A stretch of DNA of 13,708 nucleotides from positions 1 through 13,708 of the forward strand of contig JAHILE010000030.1 of the NCBI GenBank assembly GCA_018897155.1, in the 5' to 3' direction. This DNA is from Nanoarchaeota archaeon. Its GTDB lineage: Archaea; EX4484-52; LFW-46. The notes under the pieces were generated by a model. It was given only the letters and a program-made list of their open reading frames with translations. It was not told the origin of the DNA and did no database searches. Both the position numbers and the translations under genes were made by a program. Positions 1 to 6,601 of this stretch are shown one piece after another. The stretch's first letter is position 1; every line of letters begins with the position of its first letter.

Positions 1-1
1 G

Positions 2-1525
2 CCGACACTCAAAGACAACATAAAATGCGGAAACTCTTTGATTGACGATTTGGCAGTTTCGGACAAAGCGTTCAGTTGGCGCGCCCAGTTCCCGAAAGTG
101 TTCGCGCAGGGCGGGTTTGACGTTGTGGTCGGGAATCCGCCATATATTAGAATACAAACATTAGATAAAAAAGATATTGATTATTTTAGCAAGAACTATG
201 CCTCAGCAATAGGCAATTATGATATTTATTCTTTATTTGTAGAAAAAGCGGTTAATTTAATAAAGGATTTGGGAAAAGTAGGGTTTATCCTACCAAATAA
301 ATTTTTTATATCTAACTATGGGCAACCTTTGAGAAATTTCATCATAACCAATAAAAGTTTAAAAGAAATTGTGAATTTTAAAGATAATCAAATATTTTTG
401 GGCGCGAGCACGTATACTTGTTTGCTTTTTTTAGAAAAATCAAATAACACCCAGATAAAATATTCGGAAATGAATACGATAGAACATATTCATGATTATT
501 TAGTAAAAATACCCCCTCTTTCTTCTTTTGATAATGGAGATCTTAAAACAGGAATGATTCAAGAAGACTCCTTAAAAAATAATGTTTGGAATTTTAATGT
601 GGGAAGTAATCAGAGAATAATAAATCAACTAATAAAAATAAAGACGAATTTAAATCAAATCAAAGAGAATTTTTTTCAGGGTGTGGCTACGAGTGCCGAT
701 TCAATATATTTAGTAAAATTAGTTCAGGATTTAGGGGATAAAATAAAAATAAAAAGTGAAGAAACTGGAAAAGAACATATTATTGAAAAGGAATTCACAA
801 AAAGATTAGTAAAAGGAAAAGATATAGAACGGTATTATGTTAATTACGTAAATAGAATTTTAATATTCCCGTATACAAAAACGGATAAAGGATATGAATC
901 ATTAACAGAAGAGGAATTACAGAAACATAATGGAATTTATTCTTATTTTAAAGAATTAGAGAATAAGATAAAAGATAGAGAACACAAGAAACTTTCTAAA
1001 TCAAAAAGTTGGTTTTCTCTTACGTATCCCAGAAGCATTAATCTTTATGATTTACCTAAAATATTAACGCCAAACAGCGCATTTCATTCTTCTTTTTATT
1101 TTGATGAGCGAGATAATTATTATATGACCTGCGGAGTTGCTGGTGGATTTGCTTTGATATTAAACAAAGGCCATTCTTTAGATGAAAAATACTTATTAGG
1201 AATTCTTAATTCGAAATTGATGGAATATTTAAATCAGAATATAGGAACGTCACTACAAGGAAAGTATTACTCTTATGATCCCAAAATTATAGGACGATAC
1301 CCAATTATAACTCCTGATAAAAAACAGCAGCAAGAAATAATATCCTTAGTAAATCAGATGCTTGCGCTTCAAAAGAAATATCATAACGATAAAAGCGCGG
1401 GGCGCGAAAAGGAACTCTTGGAACAGCAGATTAAGCAGGTGGACTTCGAGATTGATGAGCTGGTGTATAAGATTTATGGAATAACTGAGGAGGAAAGGAA
1501 AGTTGTTGAAGAAAGTTTGAGATAG
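2..1525 (+). CDS. Type IIG-like restriction-modification methylase/specificity protein (3' part; 5' end outside window)
   Basis: The frame is open from base 2, so the gene starts upstream of the window and this is the C-terminal ~507 residues. A GNS-containing segment near residues 10-13 leads into the N6-adenine methyltransferase motif IV NPPY (residues 45-48 of the visible part, bases 134-145), followed by a conserved LPNKF-type block. These are features of Eco57I/TaqI-type DNA methylases. The ~300 residues after it match the usual place of a TaqI-like target-recognition domain, and the end (ELVYKIYG then an acidic/basic helix) is a common C-terminus of this group. It would methylate adenine in a specific DNA site. 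In many type IIG enzymes a nuclease domain lies at the N-terminus, which cannot be seen here. GC content drops abruptly just after NPPY and rises again near base 1380, suggesting exchange of the central specificity region. Family call firm; substrate site unknown. Confidence 0.9.
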   Translation, partial: PTLKDNIKCGNSLIDDLAVSDKAFSWRAQFPKVFAQGGFDVVVGNPPYIRIQTLDKKDIDYFSKNYASAIGNYDIYSLFVEKAVNLIKDLGKVGFILPNKFFISNYGQPLRNFIITNKSLKEIVNFKDNQIFLGASTYTCLLFLEKSNNTQIKYSEMNTIEHIHDYLVKIPPLSSFDNGDLKTGMIQEDSLKNNVWNFNVGSNQRIINQLIKIKTNLNQIKENFFQGVATSADSIYLVKLVQDLGDKIKIKSEETGKEHIIEKEFTKRLVKGKDIERYYVNYVNRILIFPYTKTDKGYESLTEEELQKHNGIYSYFKELENKIKDREHKKLSKSKSWFSLTYPRSINLYDLPKILTPNSAFHSSFYFDERDNYYMTCGVAGGFALILNKGHSLDEKYLLGILNSKLMEYLNQNIGTSLQGKYYSYDPKIIGRYPIITPDKKQQQEIISLVNQMLALQKKYHNDKSAGREKELLEQQIKQVDFEIDELVYKIYGITEEERKVVEESLR

Positions 1526-1528
1526 ATT

Positions 1529-1534
1529 GGTGAT
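1529..1534 (+). promoter_or_regulatory. Shine-Dalgarno GGTGAT for the 27-codon ORF
   Basis: GGTGAT is complementary to the archaeal 16S rRNA 3' tail and sits 3 nt before ATG 1538. It is the best ribosome-binding signal between the methylase stop and the next long frame. It therefore favours ATG 1538 as a real start even though that frame is only 27 codons long. Confidence 0.6.
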
Positions 1535-1537
1535 ACT

Positions 1538-1621
1538 ATGCCAAGAAGAAGAGTAACATTTTATGTCCGTAAGAAGGGTAGTAGACGCAAGAAAAAGGTT
1601 TCGTTTTTTGCATGGGATTGA
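1538..1621 (+). CDS. 27-residue basic ORF between methylase and nuclease-like gene
   Basis: The ORF starts at ATG 1538, 13 nt after the methylase stop, behind a good GGTGAT site. It ends at TGA 1619-1621, 4 nt before ATG 1626 of the next gene. The peptide is very rich in Arg/Lys and contains two related short strands, RVTFYVRKK and KKVSFFAW. The sequence TGATACTATG occurs identically at this start (1531-1540) and at the next start (1619-1628). It may be a small DNA- or RNA-binding protein translationally coupled to its neighbour, a leader peptide, or the true N-terminus of the following protein separated by a frameshift. No family is recognised with certainty. Confidence 0.45.
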   Translation: MPRRRVTFYVRKKGSRRKKKVSFFAWD

Positions 1622-1625
1622 TACT

Positions 1626-2165
1626 ATGGTTACAAAATACCACCGAACAGTTGAAGATGGAATTGTTCTATTGGGTAATCTATGGATTAAACAAAAAAGA
1701 GCAAAAACAGTATATCGAGGAAATCAAAGACCACTTTCGATTGTCGATTACAATTCTAAATCTATGGTAAACTATCAACCTGATGTTTATTTTAAGCTAC
1801 GTAATAATAAAAAACTAATTTTTGAAGTTTTAGATAGTCAAGAAAAAAAACAAGATCTGATAATTGCGGATGTAATCCAATCATTTTTAATCGAAGATGT
1901 AGAGGGTGTTATTTTTGTTTATTCGGGCAATTTACCTGAGAAAATAAGAATAAACGAAGCATTAGTCACTATTGCAAAAGGATTAGTTTATAAGGGCATA
2001 AACGAATCTGAGATTCCATTCGATAGATCTGGTAGTATACCGGTAAAGCGTGAAGATGCTATATCTCCAGAAAAGGTAAAAGAAATACTATTGAAGAAAA
2101 TAAAAGAGATAGAATCTTGTAAGAATGGATCGAATTTCTCAATACAATATTCTAAATATCAATAG
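1626..2165 (+). CDS. Hypothetical protein, possible PD-(D/E)xK-like fold, linked to R-M gene
   Basis: This 179-residue protein uses ATG 1626; the frame is open from about 1563, but that upstream part overlaps the 27-codon ORF and lacks a ribosome-binding site. Residues 52-53 (PD) followed 14 residues later by E67 in FEVLDSQ resemble the core strands of PD-(D/E)xK nucleases, but the expected Lys two residues after the Glu is Leu69. The helix after it (LIIADVIQSFL) and a strand VEGVIFVYSG fit the fold loosely. The C-terminus is a basic/acidic helix. Being directly downstream of the methylase, with similar AT-rich composition, suggests it travels with the R-M system as an accessory or nuclease-like factor. 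That role is inference; the fold call is tentative. Confidence 0.7.
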   Translation: MVTKYHRTVEDGIVLLGNLWIKQKRAKTVYRGNQRPLSIVDYNSKSMVNYQPDVYFKLRNNKKLIFEVLDSQEKKQDLIIADVIQSFLIEDVEGVIFVYSGNLPEKIRINEALVTIAKGLVYKGINESEIPFDRSGSIPVKREDAISPEKVKEILLKKIKEIESCKNGSNFSIQYSKYQ

Positions 2166-2291
2166 AAATTTAGTCCTTCGAAACCCAAAGCACCCCCACC
2201 TAAGTCCTCGCCGCCAAACATGCGCCGCTTCTTCTGAAACACTTGTCTAATCAGATATCATGAATTATATCGGCAAGGCATAGGGAATATG

Positions 2292-2299
2292 TTTATATG
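2292..2299 (+). promoter_or_regulatory. TATA box for KilA-N gene
   Basis: TTTATATG lies in a 198-nt spacer. A transcript starting about 25 nt downstream would have a leader of roughly 40 nt containing the GGTGA at 2351-2355. Confidence 0.5.
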
Positions 2300-2363
2300 C
2301 GCGGGTTAATTATTGATTGCCATAGCACCGGAATAATCGAATGGGCATAGGGTGAAAACAGCT

Positions 2364-3179
2364 ATGGACAAAATAAATGTTTTGGGAACTGAAATATCTT
2401 ATTGCAATTTCCGCGAAGACGACTATATCTCTTTGACAGATATGGTGAAAAATACCGAAAACGGCCTTGCTTTAATCGAAAAATGGCTGAGAAACAAGAA
2501 CACAATAGAATTCCTCGGAATCTGGGAAGATATAAACAATCCCGATTTTAATTCCCCCGAATTCGAGGGAATTAAAAGCCAAGCAGGCCTGAACAGATTT
2601 ATTCTTTCTGTCAAGCAATGGACAGAAAAGACAAATTCAATCGGCATTATTGCAAAAGCAGGAAGATATGGCGGAACTTACGCCCATAAAGACATTGCGT
2701 TTGAGTTTGCAGCATGGATATCGCCCAAGTTCAAGCTATACCTAATAAAAGAATTTCAAAGGCTGAAGGAAGAAGAGAAAAAACAATTGGGCTGGGACAT
2801 TAAGCGAAATCTGGCTAAAATTAACTACGCGATCCACACGGGTGCGATAAAAGAAAATCTCATTCCAAAAGAAGTAACTCCGCAGCAGATAAACCTGATT
2901 TATGCAATGGAAGCGGACGTACTGAATGTTGCATTATTCGGCATGACGGCAAAAGAGTGGAGGGATGACAATGATGGCAAAAAAGGCAACATACGGGATT
3001 ATGCAAATGTGTCCCAGCTTATCTGCCTTTCCAATTTGGAAAATTTAAATGCTTTTTTTATTAACGAAGGGCTGCCGCAGGATAAACGGCTGGTCAAATT
3101 AAACCAAATTGCAATCCAGCAAATGAAATTGCTGACTGATGATTCCAATGTCAGGAAAATGAAACTGAAAAGCAAGTAA
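2364..3179 (+). CDS. KilA-N domain protein
   Basis: This 271-residue protein has an N-terminal KilA-N domain at about residues 1-135: a strand-rich start with YISLTDMVK, a LIEKWLRNK helix, then a GRYGGTYAHKDIAFEFAAWISPKFKLYLIKEF-type block (shown here only as GGTYAHKDIAFEFAAWIS), which is the family hallmark. KilA-N is a DNA-binding module common in phages, plasmids and bacterial/archaeal accessory regions. The remaining ~135 residues are helical, with a NIRDYANVSQL segment typical of the C-terminal half of cellular KilA-N proteins. I chose ATG 2364 over the upstream GTG 2352 because GGTGA at 2351-2355 would then be the ribosome-binding site. Its position after an R-M patch fits an accessory island. 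Target and function are unknown. Confidence 0.88.
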   Translation: MDKINVLGTEISYCNFREDDYISLTDMVKNTENGLALIEKWLRNKNTIEFLGIWEDINNPDFNSPEFEGIKSQAGLNRFILSVKQWTEKTNSIGIIAKAGRYGGTYAHKDIAFEFAAWISPKFKLYLIKEFQRLKEEEKKQLGWDIKRNLAKINYAIHTGAIKENLIPKEVTPQQINLIYAMEADVLNVALFGMTAKEWRDDNDGKKGNIRDYANVSQLICLSNLENLNAFFINEGLPQDKRLVKLNQIAIQQMKLLTDDSNVRKMKLKSK

Positions 3180-3190
3180 TTAAGAGGCAG

Positions 3191-3198
3191 TTATATAC
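3191..3198 (+). promoter_or_regulatory. TATA box for flavodoxin gene (leaderless)
   Basis: TTATATAC starts 30 nt before ATG 3221, so initiation about 25 nt downstream falls at or next to the start codon. There is no Shine-Dalgarno in between. Confidence 0.6.
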
Positions 3199-3220
3199 AA
3201 TCCTTAATAAAAGAATTAAC

Positions 3221-3718
3221 ATGAAAACAAAAAAAACACTTATAATCTGCCAATCAATCCATCATGGAAATACTATGGAAATAGCAAAAGTTCTTGCTAA
3301 TGAATTAAATGCGGAAATTAAAAAACCTTCTGAAGTAAAAAATGAAGAATTAGATAAGTATGATTTAATTGGTTTTGGTTCAGGAATATATGATGGTAAG
3401 CATCACATTAGTTTGCTTGATCTTGTAGACAAATCATCAAAGGGTGTTGGTAAAAAAACTTTTATCTTTTCAACTAGCGGGGCTCCTGTTGCTATACTGG
3501 GCGATAAGTTTCTAAGCAATTATTCAGTAAAAGCACATGCCGCACTCAAAGATAAGTTAGAATCTAAGGGTTACAAGATTCTTGGTGAGTTCATCGCACC
3601 CGGCTTTAATACCAATGTTTTTCTTAAATATATTGGCGGGTTAAATAAAAATAGACCAAATCAAAAAGATTTTGAGAGAGCAAAAGAATTTGCATCAAAA
3701 ATAAAGGGCAGTTTTTGA
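3221..3718 (+). CDS. Flavodoxin family protein
   Basis: This 165-residue protein has the flavodoxin fold. A first strand TLIICQS runs into the FMN phosphate loop SIHHGNT (residues 12-18, equivalent to S-x-T-G-N-T), then an alpha helix, DKYDLIGFGSGIYDG (second FMN loop), and TFIFSTSGAP (third FMN-contact loop). Length is normal for a free-standing flavodoxin. It should bind FMN and carry electrons, or act as a small quinone/flavin reductase; the partner is not visible. The SIHHGNT version of the loop and the missing acidic C-terminal half point to the flavodoxin-like group rather than to a classical long-chain flavodoxin. The gene has its own promoter and no obvious operon partner. Confidence 0.9.
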   Translation: MKTKKTLIICQSIHHGNTMEIAKVLANELNAEIKKPSEVKNEELDKYDLIGFGSGIYDGKHHISLLDLVDKSSKGVGKKTFIFSTSGAPVAILGDKFLSNYSVKAHAALKDKLESKGYKILGEFIAPGFNTNVFLKYIGGLNKNRPNQKDFERAKEFASKIKGSF

Positions 3719-3719
3719 G

Positions 3720-3860
3720 CTCCTCCGTAAAATCAAAGATTTTACTCCGTCCGCGCTCGTCGCTAACACTTCTCACCCTCGCATAATAGGGCTTTGTCGT
3801 ATGAGGAGGGGCACCTCCGCCAAAAGAACGCGCATCCCCACGTCCGCGCCGCATTAGTTC
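3720..3860 (+). repeat. GC-rich structured intergenic element with inverted repeats
   Basis: Between the flavodoxin and PRTase genes lies a spacer far richer in GC than its neighbours. It holds a perfect inverted repeat (GTAAAATC-AAA-GATTTTAC, 3727-3745), a second hairpin (GGAGG-GGCA-CCTCC, 3805-3818), and a possible long-range pairing of CTCCTC (3720-3725) with GAGGAG (3803-3808). It could be a palindromic repeat element, a 3' UTR structure or a small RNA. I cannot tell which, and no second copy is present in the window. An open frame across it on the minus strand looks non-coding. Confidence 0.4.
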
Positions 3861-3896
3861 GACATTTGCAGTGTTTTGAGTAGTCGCGCGCAAAAC

Positions 3897-3907
3897 ATAT
3901 ATAAAAA
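3897..3907 (+). promoter_or_regulatory. TATA box for PRTase gene
   Basis: ATATATAAAAA ends 20 nt before ATG 3928. GAGG at 3917-3920 could also serve as a ribosome-binding site if the transcript starts a little upstream. Confidence 0.55.
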
Positions 3908-3927
3908 CTTGCGACCGAGGAAGCCAG

Positions 3928-4449
3928 ATGAAAGAAGAGGAACTGCTGAAGAAAAGCCTGATTAATCTAATCAAAAGCGCGGACTATCAACTTGGAATTC
4001 TGGAAAATGGCGGCACGGAGCTAAATGTCATAAAACTGTACGGGCGGCCCGAGACCCGCAAAATGGCGCTTTACTGTATACTGGATCTGTTAAAGCCATA
4101 CAAATTCAATTCTGTTGTCGGAAGGGGCATTGGCGGAACGCCGATTGCAACAGAAGTGGCTGATGCAAGAAATGCCAACCTGGTACTTTATTCTCCAAAA
4201 TCCAGAGATAGGACGGGAAATGCGCTCAAGGCATATAATCTGGAAAAAACCGATACCATAGTACTAGTTGACGACGTAATCTCGAGAAACAAATATCTTG
4301 GCATAAAGACAATGATCAGCGAAATAGAGAAGACGAAAGCTGATTTAGTGGGCTGTTTTTTCATTGCGAAAACAAATGATGTTGTATGGGACTTAGACAC
4401 TGAGTATGCATACGTAATTGATGCAAAAAAAGATATCTTCAACCTGTAA
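3928..4449 (+). CDS. Orotate phosphoribosyltransferase-like protein
   Basis: This 173-residue type I phosphoribosyltransferase has a strand with the GRGIGGTPIA loop (residues 65-74) and the PRPP-binding strand-loop VLVDDVISRN (residues 112-121). The length and the Lys/Arg-rich stretch YSPKSRDR (residues 88-95), placed like the catalytic loop, resemble orotate phosphoribosyltransferases (PyrE), which make OMP from orotate and PRPP. One oddity is that the PRPP loop after the two Asp residues is ISRNKYLG where PyrE has a TTGG/S-type loop, so substrate or activity may differ. No other pyrimidine gene is nearby, and the gene appears monocistronic. A PRTase of another specificity, or a regulatory homologue, is possible. 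Confidence 0.75.
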   Translation: MKEEELLKKSLINLIKSADYQLGILENGGTELNVIKLYGRPETRKMALYCILDLLKPYKFNSVVGRGIGGTPIATEVADARNANLVLYSPKSRDRTGNALKAYNLEKTDTIVLVDDVISRNKYLGIKTMISEIEKTKADLVGCFFIAKTNDVVWDLDTEYAYVIDAKKDIFNL

Positions 4450-4594
4450 ATTGTCAGGAAATGCCGCAATTGCAAGACGCTCATCCATACAATATATTGA
4501 AAAATAAACGATACCAGACCCCAAAAGAAATGTTGTACTCCCGCCGGGTCCGCGCTGTCAAACGGGTGGCGCTTCTAAAAGTCAAAAACCAAGC

Positions 4595-4604
4595 TATTTA
4601 AATG
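4595..4604 (+). promoter_or_regulatory. TATA-like box for the unknown gene at 4642
   Basis: TATTTAAATG lies ~40 nt before ATG 4642, leaving room for a short leader carrying the GGTGAT at 4633-4638. Confidence 0.45.
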
Positions 4605-4632
4605 TTCTGAAATCATGTAATTAACAGACAGT

Positions 4633-4638
4633 GGTGAT
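4633..4638 (+). promoter_or_regulatory. Shine-Dalgarno GGTGAT fixing start at 4642
   Basis: A perfect GGTGAT sits 3 nt before ATG 4642, the same spacing as at ATG 1538. Confidence 0.65.
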
Positions 4639-4641
4639 TTT

Positions 4642-5022
4642 ATGGCGATTATACTGGATGGAAATATTGGAAACGAAATAGCCCAAATAGCAAATAAACT
4701 ATCAGAAAAATACGCGGTTCCTCTGGAACAGCTGGGCATGCTCATACAGTTTGAGTACGGCCAGCATCTTAAAGTCAATAATCTTATGGCCGAAAACGAA
4801 ACAAAAATCAATACTCTTAAAAGGATTGCTACTGAATTTCTTGAATACACTTTGATTACCGGCCCTGGAAAATGTTTATCAGTGATATTGTCTATTGACC
4901 CTCAAAAATACGGGCCAAGATATGAATTCGGATGCGATTACACCATTTTTTCAAAAGATCCGATACTTATAGGAAAAAAAAGAAATATCCTGGAAAGGCT
5001 ATTGAACAGGAAAGAAAAATAG
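4642..5022 (+). CDS. Hypothetical protein (possible N-terminal half of a frameshifted gene)
   Basis: This 126-residue protein is not recognised. It has a good promoter and Shine-Dalgarno. The first ~60 residues are mostly helical (IAQIANKLSEKYAVPLEQL); the rest has alternating strands (FLEYTLITGPGKCLSVILSID) and a basic tail. No signal peptide or membrane segment is seen. Its last ~45 codons overlap the next frame, which begins no later than 4932. Codons 111-114 run through A8 (4974-4981). A -1 shift there would continue into the downstream frame and make one ~255-residue protein. Whether the short or the fused product is real cannot be settled here. Confidence 0.7.
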   Translation: MAIILDGNIGNEIAQIANKLSEKYAVPLEQLGMLIQFEYGQHLKVNNLMAENETKINTLKRIATEFLEYTLITGPGKCLSVILSIDPQKYGPRYEFGCDYTIFSKDPILIGKKRNILERLLNRKEK

Positions 5023-5033
5023 ATGATTCGCTG

Positions 5034-5408
5034 ATGATTTGTACTGAAAAGGAAGATCTGCGTTATTTCTATATTGGAAGCCAGACAGACGGAATAGGCA
5101 ATGAAGAAAGCGGCATCTCTGATATATCCGATCTTAATAGCTTATGCGGATGCAAAGACAAAGGATGCAGCCTGACGAATTATTTCAGCATAAATGATAT
5201 ATGTGAGATTGATGAGGATTCTTTTTACAGACAAATTGAAGGCGCTTTACTTGAAAGATTGCCGCAATATCCCGAAATTTCGGCAGCCATCAGAAAAGAC
5301 ATCATACCGTTGACGAAAAATGCCATGGATGATATAGTTCATCAACTAATTCAAAATATGGCAATGCCGCAAAAAGTTAATGATGATTCGTTAGGGTATT
5401 TTGGATAA
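5034..5408 (+). CDS. Hypothetical protein with a Cys cluster (possible C-terminal half of a frameshifted gene)
   Basis: The frame is open from before 4932; the first ATG outside the overlap is 5034 (124 residues). There is only a weak ribosome-binding match (GATGAT) upstream, so translation may depend on coupling to the previous ORF or on frameshifting at A8. A compact cysteine cluster, CGCKDKGC, lies near residues 37-44 and could bind a metal. The C-terminal half is helical (FYRQIEGALLERL; AMDDIVHQLIQNMA). The family is not recognised. The coherent composition of both the overlap region and the downstream part favours a gene rather than a chance frame. Confidence 0.6.
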   Translation: MICTEKEDLRYFYIGSQTDGIGNEESGISDISDLNSLCGCKDKGCSLTNYFSINDICEIDEDSFYRQIEGALLERLPQYPEISAAIRKDIIPLTKNAMDDIVHQLIQNMAMPQKVNDDSLGYFG

Positions 5409-5501
5409 CGCCATCATCCGCGCGTCTTATCCAGAACCAAAACAATAATCCCTCAAATAATCAATGCAATATCCCCCCCCCAATTAAACCAAAAACATCC
5501 G

Positions 5502-5509
5502 CTTATACG
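5502..5509 (+). promoter_or_regulatory. TATA-like box for amidohydrolase gene (leaderless)
   Basis: CTTATACG begins 27 nt before ATG 5529 with no Shine-Dalgarno between, which fits leaderless initiation. Confidence 0.45.
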
Positions 5510-5528
5510 TTCTGCCAGTCTGATTGTT

Positions 5529-6359
5529 ATGAAAGTAAATGACGCGCATTACCATTTTGGATTTAACGGCTTTTTGGGAAGCATTGGACGCGGGAGATTA
5601 ATTGTTAAAAACAGCTACAACAGCCTTAAGAAAGACTGGGACAAGTACGATATCCAGAATGCTGTTCTTTTTTCCATGCCTGAGCCATCGGGCTATTCAA
5701 GGTATTTTTCAGAGCTTGTTCTTGCACTTTCGGGGTACTACCTGTATAAAAAACTCCTTTTTTCCACGCCAATAGATGACTCATTACTGGCGAACAATGA
5801 TTACTCTGGAATAAATGATACTATCAGCAAACTAAATGACGCTAGAATAGAATTTGTGCCTTTTGTCAATTCAAAATTTGAAATTTCAGACATCGAGCGA
5901 TTCGATAATATCAAAGGAGTAAAATTCTACGAACCTCACGGCGCAATTCCCGACAGCCTGCTTGATTATCTTAACGAAAACGAGCTCAACATGGTATTGC
6001 ACCTTTCCGAAGAGAACGATAAAAATCCCGACAAATTCCTTGAAATTGTAGAAAATAACGACGAAATAACGTTTCAGGCAGCTCACTGCGCGAATGGCAT
6101 TCCTAAAATAATTGACGCTCTTGATGAATATTCCAACCTGTTTGTTGACACAAGCGCATGCACGCACCCATATTACAAATATTATAAAAATATCCCTCTT
6201 GAAGACATCACCAAAGAACATACTGATAAGGTGCTCTTTGGTTCGGACGAGCCGTGGACAAGATATGCCGAACAGATACAACAGATAGAGTGCCTTGATT
6301 TAAGCAGAACGGATGTGAATAAAATACTCAATCAAAACTATTTCCGGGTTTGGGGATAA
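5529..6359 (+). CDS. Amidohydrolase-2 family TIM-barrel metal hydrolase
   Basis: This 276-residue protein has the amidohydrolase-2 signature set: H-x-H at the end of strand 1 (DAHYH, His7 and His9), His158 in VLHLSEE, His186 in AAHC, and Asp240 in LFGSDEPW. The usual C-terminal helix pair follows, with KILNQNYFRVWG where the family has a KIL..N..R.. motif. Length is normal and complete. Such enzymes hydrolyse or decarboxylate small organic substrates with a bound divalent metal. The substrate cannot be read from sequence. There is no signal peptide, so it is cytoplasmic. It appears transcribed alone from its own promoter. Confidence 0.88.
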   Translation: MKVNDAHYHFGFNGFLGSIGRGRLIVKNSYNSLKKDWDKYDIQNAVLFSMPEPSGYSRYFSELVLALSGYYLYKKLLFSTPIDDSLLANNDYSGINDTISKLNDARIEFVPFVNSKFEISDIERFDNIKGVKFYEPHGAIPDSLLDYLNENELNMVLHLSEENDKNPDKFLEIVENNDEITFQAAHCANGIPKIIDALDEYSNLFVDTSACTHPYYKYYKNIPLEDITKEHTDKVLFGSDEPWTRYAEQIQQIECLDLSRTDVNKILNQNYFRVWG

Positions 6360-6387
6360 TAACATTCTTTTGACAATGCGGCGCCAA

Positions 6388-6564
6388 TTACTTCTCAACT
6401 GACTCATCGCCGTCCCTGAATTTTGCAGAAACATGGCGCGATTCATAGTATGGCTTTCCGACTGCCTGCGGCAGCAAAGCAAATATGTGTTTTGGCCAGG
6501 ATACTTGTCGCCTTTCTTCCATTCGACAGAATTGCCGTCTTTGTGCCTAGAATTTCCTTTGCAT
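6388..6564 (-). pseudogene. Decayed small gene remnant on the minus strand, frameshifted by a TTGCT duplication
   Basis: On the minus strand, two adjoining frames read as protein-like sequence. The upstream part includes SRHKDGNSVEWKKGDKYPG. The downstream part includes AVGKPYYESRHVSAKFRDG and ends at TAA (6390-6388). They are out of register at TTGCTTTGCT. Removing one of the two TTGCT copies joins them into a continuous frame reading TYLLPQAVGKPYY. The upstream frame lacks a usable start codon; an ATG at 6564-6562 is in a third frame. The two halves share an SRH...DG.SVE pattern, perhaps an internal repeat. The family is not recognised. The evidence is coherence of the frames only, so this is tentative. 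Confidence 0.35.
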
Positions 6565-6571
6565 CAAAAGC

Positions 6572-6580
6572 ATTTATATA
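6572..6580. promoter_or_regulatory. TATA box for membrane protein, readable on both strands
   Basis: ATTTATATA lies 22-30 nt before ATG 6602, so that transcript should be leaderless. On the minus strand the same bases read TATATAAAT, facing the decayed small gene, so the box may once have served both directions. Confidence 0.55.
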
Positions 6581-6601
6581 CGGAGAATCAAAATAGTATC
6601 T

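Noticed and set aside
2278-2288. GCATAGGGAAT repeated at 8066-8076
   Set aside because: A single 11-base match in different contexts is within chance for a window of this size.
3624-3974. 116-codon minus-strand frame across the flavodoxin/PRTase spacer
   Set aside because: It overlaps the ends of two convincing genes and the GC-rich structured spacer, has low-complexity Ser/Arg runs, and resembles no family.
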